Origin: a virus
Virus record (IMG/VR): IMGVR_UViG_3300037516_001090
Location: 1-22,964 of that record
Direction: 5' to 3' (one strand)
Length of the DNA: 22,964 nucleotides
How positions within the stretch are numbered: the stretch's first letter is position 1; each line of letters opens with the position of its first letter. Shown piece by piece: positions 1 to 7,521 of the stretch. The notes under the pieces were generated by a model. The model was not told where the DNA came from. It ran no database searches and saw nothing but the letters and a program-made list of their open reading frames with translations. The position numbers and the translations under genes are program-made.

Positions 1-1022
1 GGGCTGTATTGTCCTGGATTTGCGTATCTGTATTTTATTGTGTGTATGTTGGGATTGCTTACAGCAATGCTTTCTTGCTCATTGTAAGTCCAAGGTTCGT
101 TTTCAATTTTATATTGCCCAACACCATCAAAAACCCAATATCTTTGTGCAATATCGCCATCTGTTTGGTCAATAAATTCAAACTCATAAGCGTTTATATA
201 ATCCCAGTTTTCAGGATTGCTGCCAATTGCGCCACCGCTAGTTTTTGCAGAATATCCAGAAGTTACAGGAACATAAAGGAATGGCGGTCTAGCCTCGTGG
301 TTTATATTAATGTAATTATTTTTTGTAGTTATTCCTTGGGCGCCCAAAGTGGTTATAACATTTAAACTTACTGTATAAATACCTTCTTTTTGATATGTGT
401 GAAGTGGAGATTTTTCTACAGAAGTTGTTCCATCTCCAAAATCCCATAAATATCTAATCAAAGGTCCAGTGCTAAAATTCTGAAATCGAATTTGCGTACC
501 AGGAATGGCATAAGTTGGAAATGATCTAAATAAAGGTCTGGGAGACAAAAACCTTGTCTCTTGTGTTTTTAAAATTCCATTTAAACTAAGAGGATTTGGT
601 AGCGTATCTACTCCCAAATCTGTTTCAATTTGAACAATTGCATCTTTTGTCGAATTGTGATGTTCTGCAAATACAGCATTTGAAACATAGCTTCCAACTG
701 GCCAAGGGTTTTGACGTGATCCAGCAAACCCTCGAAGAAGATTTTTAAATGCGTTCGTTGTTTTTGAGTCATAATAAACCATCTCCGCAGATCCAGTTTG
801 TCCTGCGGGTGGTCCAATTCGAATGATGCCATTGTCTGGAAATCCAGTTGTATCTTGCACAACTACATATTTGCCATTATATGTAAGGCTTTGTTTTAAC
901 ACGGTCTCAGAATTATTCGTCGCTTCATATAATTGATATTTTGAGTCTTTTGCTCCAGGAAATAATGATAGAAGTCCTGTAGTATATCCAACATCTGTAG
1001 AAGCTAAACGTGTAACCGCCAT
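1..1022 (-). CDS. PKD-domain virion surface protein, partial (3' end outside window)
   Basis: The reading frame is open from the ATG at 1020-1022 to the window edge, at least 340 codons with no stop, so it is a real gene that lacks its 3' end here. An AGGGG ribosome site lies five bases before the start. The N-terminal ~160 residues have no family I recognise. Residues about 165-240 form a PKD-type immunoglobulin-like domain, shown by YLWDFGDG near residue 193 and a following HTY...G.YTVSLNV strand. A second PKD-like domain starts near residue 280 (RYWVFDG near 296, then HTIKYRYANPGQY) and is cut by the edge. PKD domains in phage virions are known in exposed decoration or fibre proteins that bind carbohydrate or protein. 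Its place at the distal end of the baseplate operon fits a tail appendage or adhesion protein, but that role is inferred. Confidence 0.85.
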   Translation of the reverse strand, partial: MAVTRLASTDVGYTTGLLSLFPGAKDSKYQLYEATNNSETVLKQSLTYNGKYVVVQDTTGFPDNGIIRIGPPAGQTGSAEMVYYDSKTTNAFKNLLRGFAGSRQNPWPVGSYVSNAVFAEHHNSTKDAIVQIETDLGVDTLPNPLSLNGILKTQETRFLSPRPLFRSFPTYAIPGTQIRFQNFSTGPLIRYLWDFGDGTTSVEKSPLHTYQKEGIYTVSLNVITTLGAQGITTKNNYININHEARPPFLYVPVTSGYSAKTSGGAIGSNPENWDYINAYEFEFIDQTDGDIAQRYWVFDGVGQYKIENEPWTYNEQESIAVSNPNIHTIKYRYANPGQYS

Positions 1023-1074
1023 TAATTCCCCTGCTTTTCATAAAGTGTAAACTTTTTATTCTCAAATCAAGCAC

Positions 1075-1121
1075 AGTGTAAAACAATATAAGATTTTCAC
1101 TTTTTTATATTGTTTTACACT
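1075..1121. repeat. 17-bp perfect inverted repeat in the intergenic gap
   Basis: The arms at 1075-1091 and 1105-1121 are exact reverse complements (17 bp, core AGTGTAAAAC / GTTTTACACT), with a 13-base spacer. On the plus strand the right arm runs straight into five T; on the minus strand, the direction of the flanking genes, no T run follows. A third partial copy of the half-site (AGTGTAAAC) lies at 1044-1052, closer to the start of the PKD gene. The element occupies most of the 114-bp gap between the coiled-coil gene and the PKD gene. It may be an AT-rich hairpin in the mRNA, an operator for a dimeric protein, or a weak terminator. Confidence 0.8.
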
Positions 1122-1136
1122 TTTTGAATCTAGCCA

Positions 1137-1814
1137 TTACTCTTTTTTGATTTCTATCTGACTTGCTGTTTCTTGCAATTGTTTCATTAAAGAAACATGT
1201 CTTAAATTTAAAGTATTTAAAATTTGTTTTTTGATTGGCATGTCATCTGGAAGAGCGACTATAGTTTCAACCATTTCCATATCTAGTTGGTTACTGGTCA
1301 ACATCTTAAGATTTAATTTATTTGCCAATTTTTCTTCCCAATATTCTTTTTGTGAATCTAAGTCATCAAAGTTTTTTAATGGCTCGGTTTTTAAAATGCT
1401 TTTGAATGTTTCAAGAAAAAATCTTGATTCTTCTTCAATCCAATTTTTTCTTTCGACAAGTTGCAAAATATTTGCTTCTAATGATGCTCTTTGTCTATTT
1501 GTTTGATTGGTTTGAATTTGGATTTCTCTTTTTGATAATTCGTCTTGAACTGATTCCAATTTCATACGAATTCTTTCTAACGTGATATCTAGTAATTCTA
1601 GCTTATCTTTTGAATCTTCATATTCAAGATCAAGTGATTCAAGTGATTCTTTGCGAGATTTTAATTCTCTTAAACATTGCCACATTTTTGATTGATTTGT
1701 TGGTTCTTTTCCAATTAAGAAATATTTTAATTGAAAATAACTGTGGCGTTGACACGGCTCATACTTTAGAACAGCACTTATTTCGTCTAAAAGAACTGAA
1801 TTTTGATTTGACAT
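1137..1814 (-). CDS. Coiled-coil protein of unknown function
   Basis: I do not recognise this protein. I take the start at MSNQN (ATG 1812-1814) because an AAAGG sits just upstream; an in-frame ATG at 1859 would add 15 residues but has no ribosome site. The product is about 225 aa. From residue ~50 to ~130 it is rich in Leu, Glu, Lys and Gln in heptad-like spacing, strongly suggesting a long coiled coil; the C-terminal end is again helical and charged. No signal peptide or membrane segment is visible. It lies between the glycosyltransferase-like and nucleotide-enzyme genes on one side and the PKD gene on the other. An accessory or chaperone-like tail protein is possible from context, but nothing in the sequence proves it. 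Confidence 0.75.
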   Translation of the reverse strand: MSNQNSVLLDEISAVLKYEPCQRHSYFQLKYFLIGKEPTNQSKMWQCLRELKSRKESLESLDLEYEDSKDKLELLDITLERIRMKLESVQDELSKREIQIQTNQTNRQRASLEANILQLVERKNWIEEESRFFLETFKSILKTEPLKNFDDLDSQKEYWEEKLANKLNLKMLTSNQLDMEMVETIVALPDDMPIKKQILNTLNLRHVSLMKQLQETASQIEIKKE

Positions 1815-1877
1815 TTCATTGCCTTTCTGGTAACTTGTATAAAAGAGTCTGCCACACATCTTTGTGAAGAGAGAAAT
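1815..1877 (+). promoter_or_regulatory. Divergent intergenic region with possible TATA-type promoter
   Basis: This 63-bp gap separates the starts of two genes pointing apart. TATAAA at 1838-1843 is followed 34 bases later by the ATG of the plus-strand gene, with GAGAG as its ribosome site. TTGACA occurs at 1808-1813, but the 24-base spacing is too long for a standard sigma-70 pair. The TATA box would suit a phage late-type promoter (T4 consensus TATAAATA) only loosely. The opposite strand reads TTTATACAA and could serve the coiled-coil gene. Confidence 0.3.
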
Positions 1878-2399
1878 ATGAAAAAATATCCGCTCGAAGG
1901 ATCAAAGGTATATCTTTCTGGTCCTATCCAATATGACATAAAAGAAGATTGGCGAAACGAACCTAGAAGAGTTCTTGTTGAAGAATTCAAAATAAATTTA
2001 TTTGATCCATTTGCTGATCCAAAACAACAATGGGTTCCTGTTTTGGAAGAGGCTCAAAAAAATCAAGATTTAGACACAATAGTAAAAATATCTAAGTCTT
2101 TTGTAAGAAAAGATTTGTGCATGGTCGATAGAGCGGATTTTGTTATAGCCTATTTGCCATATAAAGTGCCAACAACAGGCACGCATCACGAGATCATAAA
2201 TAGCAATAACGCAAAAAAGCCAACATTGCTTGTTACAGACCAGCCAAAAATAACAAGTATTCCTCTTTGGTATTTTGGTTTTATACCAAAAGAATTTATG
2301 TTTGCAGGATGGAGTGAATTGTTTGAATATTTAAGAGAAGTTAATTCTGGCAATCATCGCAAAAACAATCGATGGAGTTATATTTATGCCGATATTTAA
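1878..2399 (+). CDS. Nucleoside 2-deoxyribosyltransferase-like protein
   Basis: This 173-aa protein looks like the nucleoside 2-deoxyribosyltransferase superfamily (Rossmann-like fold, N-glycosidic bond cleavage or transfer on nucleosides or nucleotides). Visible marks are the N-terminal strand and loop VYLSGP (residues 11-16), LFDPFADP (41-48), the VDRADFVIAYLP strand (83-94) with Asp84 and Asp87, and the GTHHE motif (101-105), whose Glu105 would be the catalytic nucleophile by analogy with the family. It is the only gene on the plus strand in the window, placed against the late operon. Its stop overlaps the stop of the convergent minus-strand gene by four bases. Possible roles are nucleotide salvage, removal of a modified nucleotide, or a counter-defence activity on a nucleotide signal; substrate cannot be read from sequence. 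The start has GAGAG five bases upstream. Confidence 0.8.
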   Translation: MKKYPLEGSKVYLSGPIQYDIKEDWRNEPRRVLVEEFKINLFDPFADPKQQWVPVLEEAQKNQDLDTIVKISKSFVRKDLCMVDRADFVIAYLPYKVPTTGTHHEIINSNNAKKPTLLVTDQPKITSIPLWYFGFIPKEFMFAGWSELFEYLREVNSGNHRKNNRWSYIYADI

Positions 2400-2932
2400 C
2401 AAAATCGACTTCCTGCTATTGCTTTGAATTTAGATCCATAACTCATAGCTGTCAAGCCCCACATGAGCTTGACGATTTGAAATGGTCCGCAATCACCCAT
2501 GTGTCCAATTTCATTCCATGTTTCTTTGTTTATGAAAAATCCATTTAATGAACTATCAATAAAATCCATTCGATTATCAACTATTGGATAAAGAATGTCT
2601 TTTTTGTTATCTACAAAAAGAGAAAATTTTTCGTTGATTTTTGGTCTTACAATTGCTCCAGAACAAACTAAGAAATTCCATTCTCCTAGAGCGTTGTCCA
2701 TTCCAACATTAATTAAAGATGAAAATGTAGATTTGCCAATAAAAACTGGACATATTTTTTTCATTTCTTCAATGTCTTCTTTATTTGTGTCGCCTTCAAC
2801 AACGCAAATAAATGGTGATTCTGGATATTGTCCAATTATAGAATTGGCTGTGGATTTGAGTAAGTTCATGTTTTGGTCTGGACATAAAATTACAAATCCA
2901 CAATTAAAATTTTTGTATTTGTACATTTTCAC
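2396..2932 (-). CDS. Small glycosyltransferase-like (GT-A-type) protein
   Basis: The 178-aa product resembles a compact GT-A glycosyltransferase core. It has a first strand (CGFVILCPDQ, 11-20), a helix with NLLKSTANSI, a second strand (FICVVEGD, 41-48), and the TFSSLINVGMDNALGEWNFL segment (69-88), which matches the usual N.G......W......D.D region of family 2 enzymes. Where a metal-binding DXD would be expected it reads VCSGA (89-93), so the usual metal site is missing. A later GFFINKETWNEIG (131-143) resembles the acceptor-side strand of the family. The frame opens at a GTG (2930-2932) eight bases after AGG; an ATG two codons later is the alternative. It ends in a four-base overlap with the convergent plus-strand gene. 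It could be a divergent enzyme modifying virion or host sugars, or a non-catalytic relative. Confidence 0.65.
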   Translation of the reverse strand: MKMYKYKNFNCGFVILCPDQNMNLLKSTANSIIGQYPESPFICVVEGDTNKEDIEEMKKICPVFIGKSTFSSLINVGMDNALGEWNFLVCSGAIVRPKINEKFSLFVDNKKDILYPIVDNRMDFIDSSLNGFFINKETWNEIGHMGDCGPFQIVKLMWGLTAMSYGSKFKAIAGSRFC

Positions 2933-2946
2933 TTGATTTACCTGGT

Positions 2947-3780
2947 TTAAGTCATTGCTATGTCATAATCAACAGTAATAACATCGTTTTCCTGAACATC
3001 ATATTGCAAAACAAAAATTCCATTTGTATAATTGCTTGTGAACTTGTTTAAAGACCATATTAAATCATAATTTTCATCACGGGCAGGATAATAAATTTCA
3101 GTCGTTTCATTTAAACAAACGCCATTTATATAAACTCTTAAACTTCCTGAAATATAAGGCTGCGACATCGGAATAGAATATGTTTGATTGATTATTAGCG
3201 TTGCCAATTGACCATAATAATGCAAGTGCGGATTGTTCATGGCAACAATTGCTTGCACTGTGTTGTATGTATCTGGAACCAATTCCCATTGAATGCTTGA
3301 CGATGGAGCGATTGTAAAAGGCTCAGAGTAACTTACTGTAGCATTGCTGTTTGTTTCAATGCTAACTGTTACATTAGTCGCTTCATCTGAAATTGTAGAT
3401 AATTTTATTCTTTCCGATTCTAACATTCGAACAAATCCAACAGGATTTGCAATATCAGGAAATCCTAGAGAAATATAATAATCAAGTTCGATTGTGTCTA
3501 CGGTAATATATCCATCTAAATGAGCAGCAATATTGTGAAAAGATTCATCTACAGCCATTGTCAATAAAGATCCATCATCATCAATAGATTGATCCAATCT
3601 ATTTGATAAAGTTCCTGCTGTGCCATTGCAATCACTTAAAATTTTACTTACCGAATCAACCGCATTATTTATAATTTCATCTCTTCTCGCCAGTGTTTTT
3701 AGAGGAAGGTTGTCATATTCAAAATGATAAGGTTGACCTCCTTGATATTCTGGAATCGGCAATTGATTTAAATCCGGCAT
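2947..3780 (-). CDS. Putative baseplate or tail appendage protein
   Basis: I do not recognise the family. The 277-aa product begins with a Pro-rich N-terminus (MPDLNQLPIPEY), then a helical section with a long acidic stretch (residues ~30-85), then mostly beta-type sequence rich in Thr, Ser, Asn and Tyr to the end, as in phage fibre and baseplate attachment proteins. The C-terminal third contains strands around RVYINGVCLNETTEIYYPARD and a final VITVDYDIAMT, consistent with an immunoglobulin-like or jelly-roll domain. It has a strong AAGGAG ribosome site and sits directly downstream of the conserved 159-aa appendage protein. Context supports a peripheral baseplate or fibre-attachment role. Confidence 0.7.
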   Translation of the reverse strand: MPDLNQLPIPEYQGGQPYHFEYDNLPLKTLARRDEIINNAVDSVSKILSDCNGTAGTLSNRLDQSIDDDGSLLTMAVDESFHNIAAHLDGYITVDTIELDYYISLGFPDIANPVGFVRMLESERIKLSTISDEATNVTVSIETNSNATVSYSEPFTIAPSSSIQWELVPDTYNTVQAIVAMNNPHLHYYGQLATLIINQTYSIPMSQPYISGSLRVYINGVCLNETTEIYYPARDENYDLIWSLNKFTSNYTNGIFVLQYDVQENDVITVDYDIAMT

Positions 3781-3820
3781 TTTTCTCCTTAGTTTTTAAT
3801 TGGTATTTTAATTGAAAAAA

Positions 3821-4300
3821 TCAAACAAAGCTTAAACGCCATGACCATGTGATTTGCATTTGAGATGTTTTTGTAAGATCTGGAAAAGTTACCATACTGT
3901 ATAAATCTCCTGTAGCCATCTGTAAAGCCATTTCGTTTAAAACATATCCATTTGCATCATTAAATGTAAGGACTGACGTGAATATGACTTGAGATGGAAT
4001 ATTTGGATCAACCGTGGCAATCACAGGTCGGCTTGCTCGCGTAATGCCAAACAAACCATTTCTATCAGAAGAAACATACTTTGTTGCTCCATTTGTTGCG
4101 CCGCCATCTCCAAAAAGCATTCTGTTTATGTAAAAGTTATAGTTTTCTCCAATCTTACGAGCAAGACTTGCAGATAACGCCTCCCTTCCTTTTGCCAAAA
4201 CAGTATTAGGGAATTCTATAATTTTTTGATCACCATTATCATAATCAATGATACATTTTACATGACCACAAGTTTTCAACCCTTCGATAATTTCACTCAT
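3821..4300 (-). CDS. Conserved-type phage virion protein downstream of the wedge genes
   Basis: The 159-aa product has the style of small structural proteins coded after baseplate wedge genes in marine and other myoviruses: a GR.ALSA helix (residues ~38-46), an NFYINRMLFGDGG segment (54-66), then LFGITRASRPVIATVDPN and SQVIFTSVLTF, and a NEMALQMATGDLYSMVTFP stretch before a WSWRLSFV end. The pattern suggests a mainly beta, probably trimeric appendage protein, perhaps a fibre base or collar. Its ATG overlaps the TGA of the upstream 1071-aa gene by four bases (ATGA), so the two are probably translationally coupled. The family assignment is from general resemblance only. Confidence 0.7.
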   Translation of the reverse strand: MSEIIEGLKTCGHVKCIIDYDNGDQKIIEFPNTVLAKGREALSASLARKIGENYNFYINRMLFGDGGATNGATKYVSSDRNGLFGITRASRPVIATVDPNIPSQVIFTSVLTFNDANGYVLNEMALQMATGDLYSMVTFPDLTKTSQMQITWSWRLSFV

Positions 4301-7300
4301 AATTTACCTTCTTCTGTTTTTCCATCTGAATATTGAATTTTAAAAATAACACTTTCATTTTGTTTTGTAAATTCTTGTATCGCATCATCGTTTGGAACGC
4401 TTAGTTCTGTTACGACATTGTCTTGATTTGTATAGCTGATAACTGGTCTTGACGATCTGTCCATGGTTCTAAATGTATGTGATGGATCATCAAACGGTTG
4501 ACCTTCTATTGTAATACTTTTTTTGACATAATGGAAAACGTCTATGTTTACTTCTGTGCCGCCAGCATTTAATGTTTTCCAGTAATTACTGTTGCCAGAT
4601 AATTTCATTGTAGTATATCCAGCAGGATTATTGCCATTAATACTTGTAATAAAATAACTATCATCGCCAATAAAGATGAGGAAATTTTCTTTAAAACCAT
4701 TGTTTTCAACTTCATCTGTATTGGGAGGATAAAATCTTATATTGTTTTCCCCGTTTTGAATTCCAAGAAAACTTTCCAAATCACCATCTGTTTGGACGTT
4801 TATCCCACTATGTGATAAATATCCAATTTCGTTTGTTAAAATTTTATCGTACACTCTAAGGTTTATTCCATTCATGTCCAGCATATTATAATCATTTATG
4901 TAAAATTGATCATTTGTAAATGGGACAAATCCAGAAATTAAAAAATCATTTGCGTTTATGTAAAAGAAATAATTTAGTTTTATAAAATTAGAAATTGGTA
5001 AAAGAGATCCGCTTAATGAAGTGACCCTTCCTCTTTTTGTTACGTGTATTTGACCATATGTACCATTTGATATTTCATTGTCATTTTCGTCTAATAATAC
5101 ATAAACAATGTTATTAACCGTTCCGCTTAAAGCGTTCAATCCTCCATCGTTTTGTAAAATTATTTTACCATCTGGTCGTATGTCAAATATTACAAATGGA
5201 TTTATGCTATAGGCAGGAATTGAAATTTTCCAAGGATCAGTTGCAGTTCCTTGACCAACATCAAATAAAGATTTTGCTGTTAAAAAAGGAAAGCCATTTG
5301 ACTCATCGAAAAATTCGTATAAATCATCTTGCGCAACATTGCACAATGGTCCATCTAATATTCTATTTTTAATTTCAAAAGAAAAAGCACAGGTGTTTAT
5401 TGTATTGTCATTTGCAAATATATTGTTGCAATTAGCAATAGGCTCTGCTCCTGGTGGCGCTGGTAAATTTACAGTATCTACAGTTACAACATTTCCATCA
5501 GGCTCAGAAATAAAGTATTCACCTGCCAAAGAAGATGGAGCCAAAATCTTTAACACAGTATTATTGTCTGTATTCATTCCTATTGAGTCTAGCTTCATTG
5601 TTGGACAAAACATTAAAATTTTATCATTGTATGCAATTGATGGCGTTGTGCCTAATACCTGATTTTGGTTTGCAAGATCTTGTCGATTTAAACCTTGTGT
5701 TTCAAATTTCATCATATTTCTATTAAAATACATTTGATTTTCACCTGCTATAACAAAATCATTGTGCTTATACGTTAAAAGAATTTCAAGTTCTTCACGT
5801 GGAGATTCAATAAATTCATTAAAATTTCCAATGAAATTAAAAGAATGTAAAACAGCATGAAAAGGAGTGTACTCAAGTAAGACTTCTTTTGCTTCAACTA
5901 TGCGATCATCTGATAAATTTTCAATTTCCAAATCAACATTATAATTGCTACTTATGCAATAAGAACAAGGATCTATAAAGTCGCGATCTATATCACATGG
6001 AACTTTAGAATTACGAATGCTACCATTATATTCTTCCATGTTGTAAATGTTTTCGCTATATGCGAATTCTGTTCTTATTTTTCCATAAGTTATAAAATCA
6101 AAATATGGATGTCTTGATGGTATAATCAACTGAAACATTGGATCTTTTTCTGAAATGACACGAGTGTTCCAATTCTTTAAAGGATAAATTTGATCTTTTT
6201 CATCCCTTAAATCCATTAATGGCAAAGATCTTAAATATGTTTCGGTTGATTGTTTTCCGGATGGTATATTTGCATATTTGTATAATACGCGAATTTCATC
6301 ACCATCATTTAGCGTTATCGGATTTACAATTAATTCATCTCCAATCCATGTCATTGTTGTCAATCCATCAATTGTATTGAAGCTAACATAGTTTGAATTT
6401 AGTTGCGTCCAATCTGTTGTTCTTCTCCAAAGTTCAAAATTCTGAGAATCAAAAGGAAGTGCGGTTTTTTCTAATATGAATTCTAAACTTGTTCCGTCAT
6501 AAAAAAAGGATTCCTGCCATGTATATGAAGAAGTGACTTCCCATAACTGTGTGAATTCAAGTAATTTCATTGCAGCTTGATCAAATGCTTCGGCAAGAGC
6601 TTTTTTTGTACCCTTCATTTTGTATAAAGGTATCGCCCTTTTGATTTGACCGCGCCATCTTGTTGGATCATCTGTTTTTAATTTTAAATTAAAAAAGTTT
6701 GACAAATATGGTATTAAAGCTTCGTGAATAGAATTTGCGTCTTGTAAATCTACTATCTGATTCGCTAAATCTTCTAAATATGTAAATCCCATAGCTACCG
6801 AATCATTAAATTGATCTAAAACACAAGGTGTTTGATCGTCATTCGAAATGACCATCTTAAACATTTCTGGTGTATATCGATCAAGTAGTGTTTTGTATTT
6901 TTTAGGATCTGTTCTATGTGTAGGCAAACTTGTTGTTACAACCGTATCTCCCATTAAAGAAAACCTTTGATGTGACGATAATGTTGATCCCGCTATGTTT
7001 GGAGTCCATGTCCAGCAAATAAAATAGTCGCCTTCTCTAACTCCTTCTGGTTGCCATGTATATTGAAAAACTCCGTAAATTGGATTTCCGTTTTCATCTG
7101 TTTCGACTAATTCTGCAAACGCATTGGTCAAATCAGTGGATAGCCAAGCAGGATATAAATCATCGCCAACAATTTTTACTGGAGATGCTTCGTTATAATA
7201 AAAGTCATTTACACTTGCGTTGCTTTCGGCAATCGCTCTTAAAACCTTTGAGCTAGAAATGTTTTCAGGAGTAGGATTGGCGCAAGCAATTGCCTCAGCA

Positions 7301-7512
7301 ACTTCAGCGGCTTTAATCTGATCTGTAACATATGTTTTATTTAAATAGTTACTAGTGTTTCCACTTGTGTAATCTCTTTTTACGTAATAAACCACAATGC
7401 TATTGAGCTTATAGGGATTTGTAAGAAAACATCCATTGGCGTCCGGAGTCAATAGTGTAAAAACTATTGTATCTGAAATCGAGGGATTTTGATCAATTGT
7501 TAGAACTGCCAC
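4297..7512 (-). CDS. Large baseplate wedge protein with tail-protein-I-like domain
   Basis: The 1071-aa product starts at a GTG (7510-7512) with AAGGAG five bases upstream. Residues ~1-200 form a beta-rich N-terminal domain. Residues ~207-325 match the P2 gpI / tail protein I pattern: PEMFKM, LDQFNDSVAMGFTYLEDLANQIVDLQD, PYLSNFFNLKL and especially WRGQIKRAIPLYKMKGTKKAL. In P2-like tails this protein joins the gp6/gpJ-like wedge to the fibres, and T4 gp7 has the equivalent role. The remaining ~740 residues are beta-type Asn/Thr/Tyr-rich sequence resembling receptor-binding or fibre-docking domains. P2 gpI is about 170-200 aa, so this is a large fusion or extension. It follows the gp6-like gene by nine bases and its stop overlaps the next gene. 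Confidence 0.8.
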   Translation of the reverse strand: MAVLTIDQNPSISDTIVFTLLTPDANGCFLTNPYKLNSIVVYYVKRDYTSGNTSNYLNKTYVTDQIKAAEVAEAIACANPTPENISSSKVLRAIAESNASVNDFYYNEASPVKIVGDDLYPAWLSTDLTNAFAELVETDENGNPIYGVFQYTWQPEGVREGDYFICWTWTPNIAGSTLSSHQRFSLMGDTVVTTSLPTHRTDPKKYKTLLDRYTPEMFKMVISNDDQTPCVLDQFNDSVAMGFTYLEDLANQIVDLQDANSIHEALIPYLSNFFNLKLKTDDPTRWRGQIKRAIPLYKMKGTKKALAEAFDQAAMKLLEFTQLWEVTSSYTWQESFFYDGTSLEFILEKTALPFDSQNFELWRRTTDWTQLNSNYVSFNTIDGLTTMTWIGDELIVNPITLNDGDEIRVLYKYANIPSGKQSTETYLRSLPLMDLRDEKDQIYPLKNWNTRVISEKDPMFQLIIPSRHPYFDFITYGKIRTEFAYSENIYNMEEYNGSIRNSKVPCDIDRDFIDPCSYCISSNYNVDLEIENLSDDRIVEAKEVLLEYTPFHAVLHSFNFIGNFNEFIESPREELEILLTYKHNDFVIAGENQMYFNRNMMKFETQGLNRQDLANQNQVLGTTPSIAYNDKILMFCPTMKLDSIGMNTDNNTVLKILAPSSLAGEYFISEPDGNVVTVDTVNLPAPPGAEPIANCNNIFANDNTINTCAFSFEIKNRILDGPLCNVAQDDLYEFFDESNGFPFLTAKSLFDVGQGTATDPWKISIPAYSINPFVIFDIRPDGKIILQNDGGLNALSGTVNNIVYVLLDENDNEISNGTYGQIHVTKRGRVTSLSGSLLPISNFIKLNYFFYINANDFLISGFVPFTNDQFYINDYNMLDMNGINLRVYDKILTNEIGYLSHSGINVQTDGDLESFLGIQNGENNIRFYPPNTDEVENNGFKENFLIFIGDDSYFITSINGNNPAGYTTMKLSGNSNYWKTLNAGGTEVNIDVFHYVKKSITIEGQPFDDPSHTFRTMDRSSRPVISYTNQDNVVTELSVPNDDAIQEFTKQNESVIFKIQYSDGKTEEGKL

Positions 7513-7521
7513 AAATGCTCC

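Noticed and set aside
9-365. 118-codon plus-strand frame at the window start
   Set aside because: It is antisense to a continuous coding frame with a clear PKD domain on the minus strand and has no recognisable protein features.
1075-1125. Hairpin with T run as a standard terminator
   Set aside because: The T run is on the plus strand, where no gene ends nearby; on the minus strand, where the flanking genes lie, the run is absent.
1815-1859. Upstream ATG at 1859 adding 15 residues to the coiled-coil protein
   Set aside because: No ribosome site precedes it and it would cover most of the divergent promoter gap; the start at 1814 has AAAGG.
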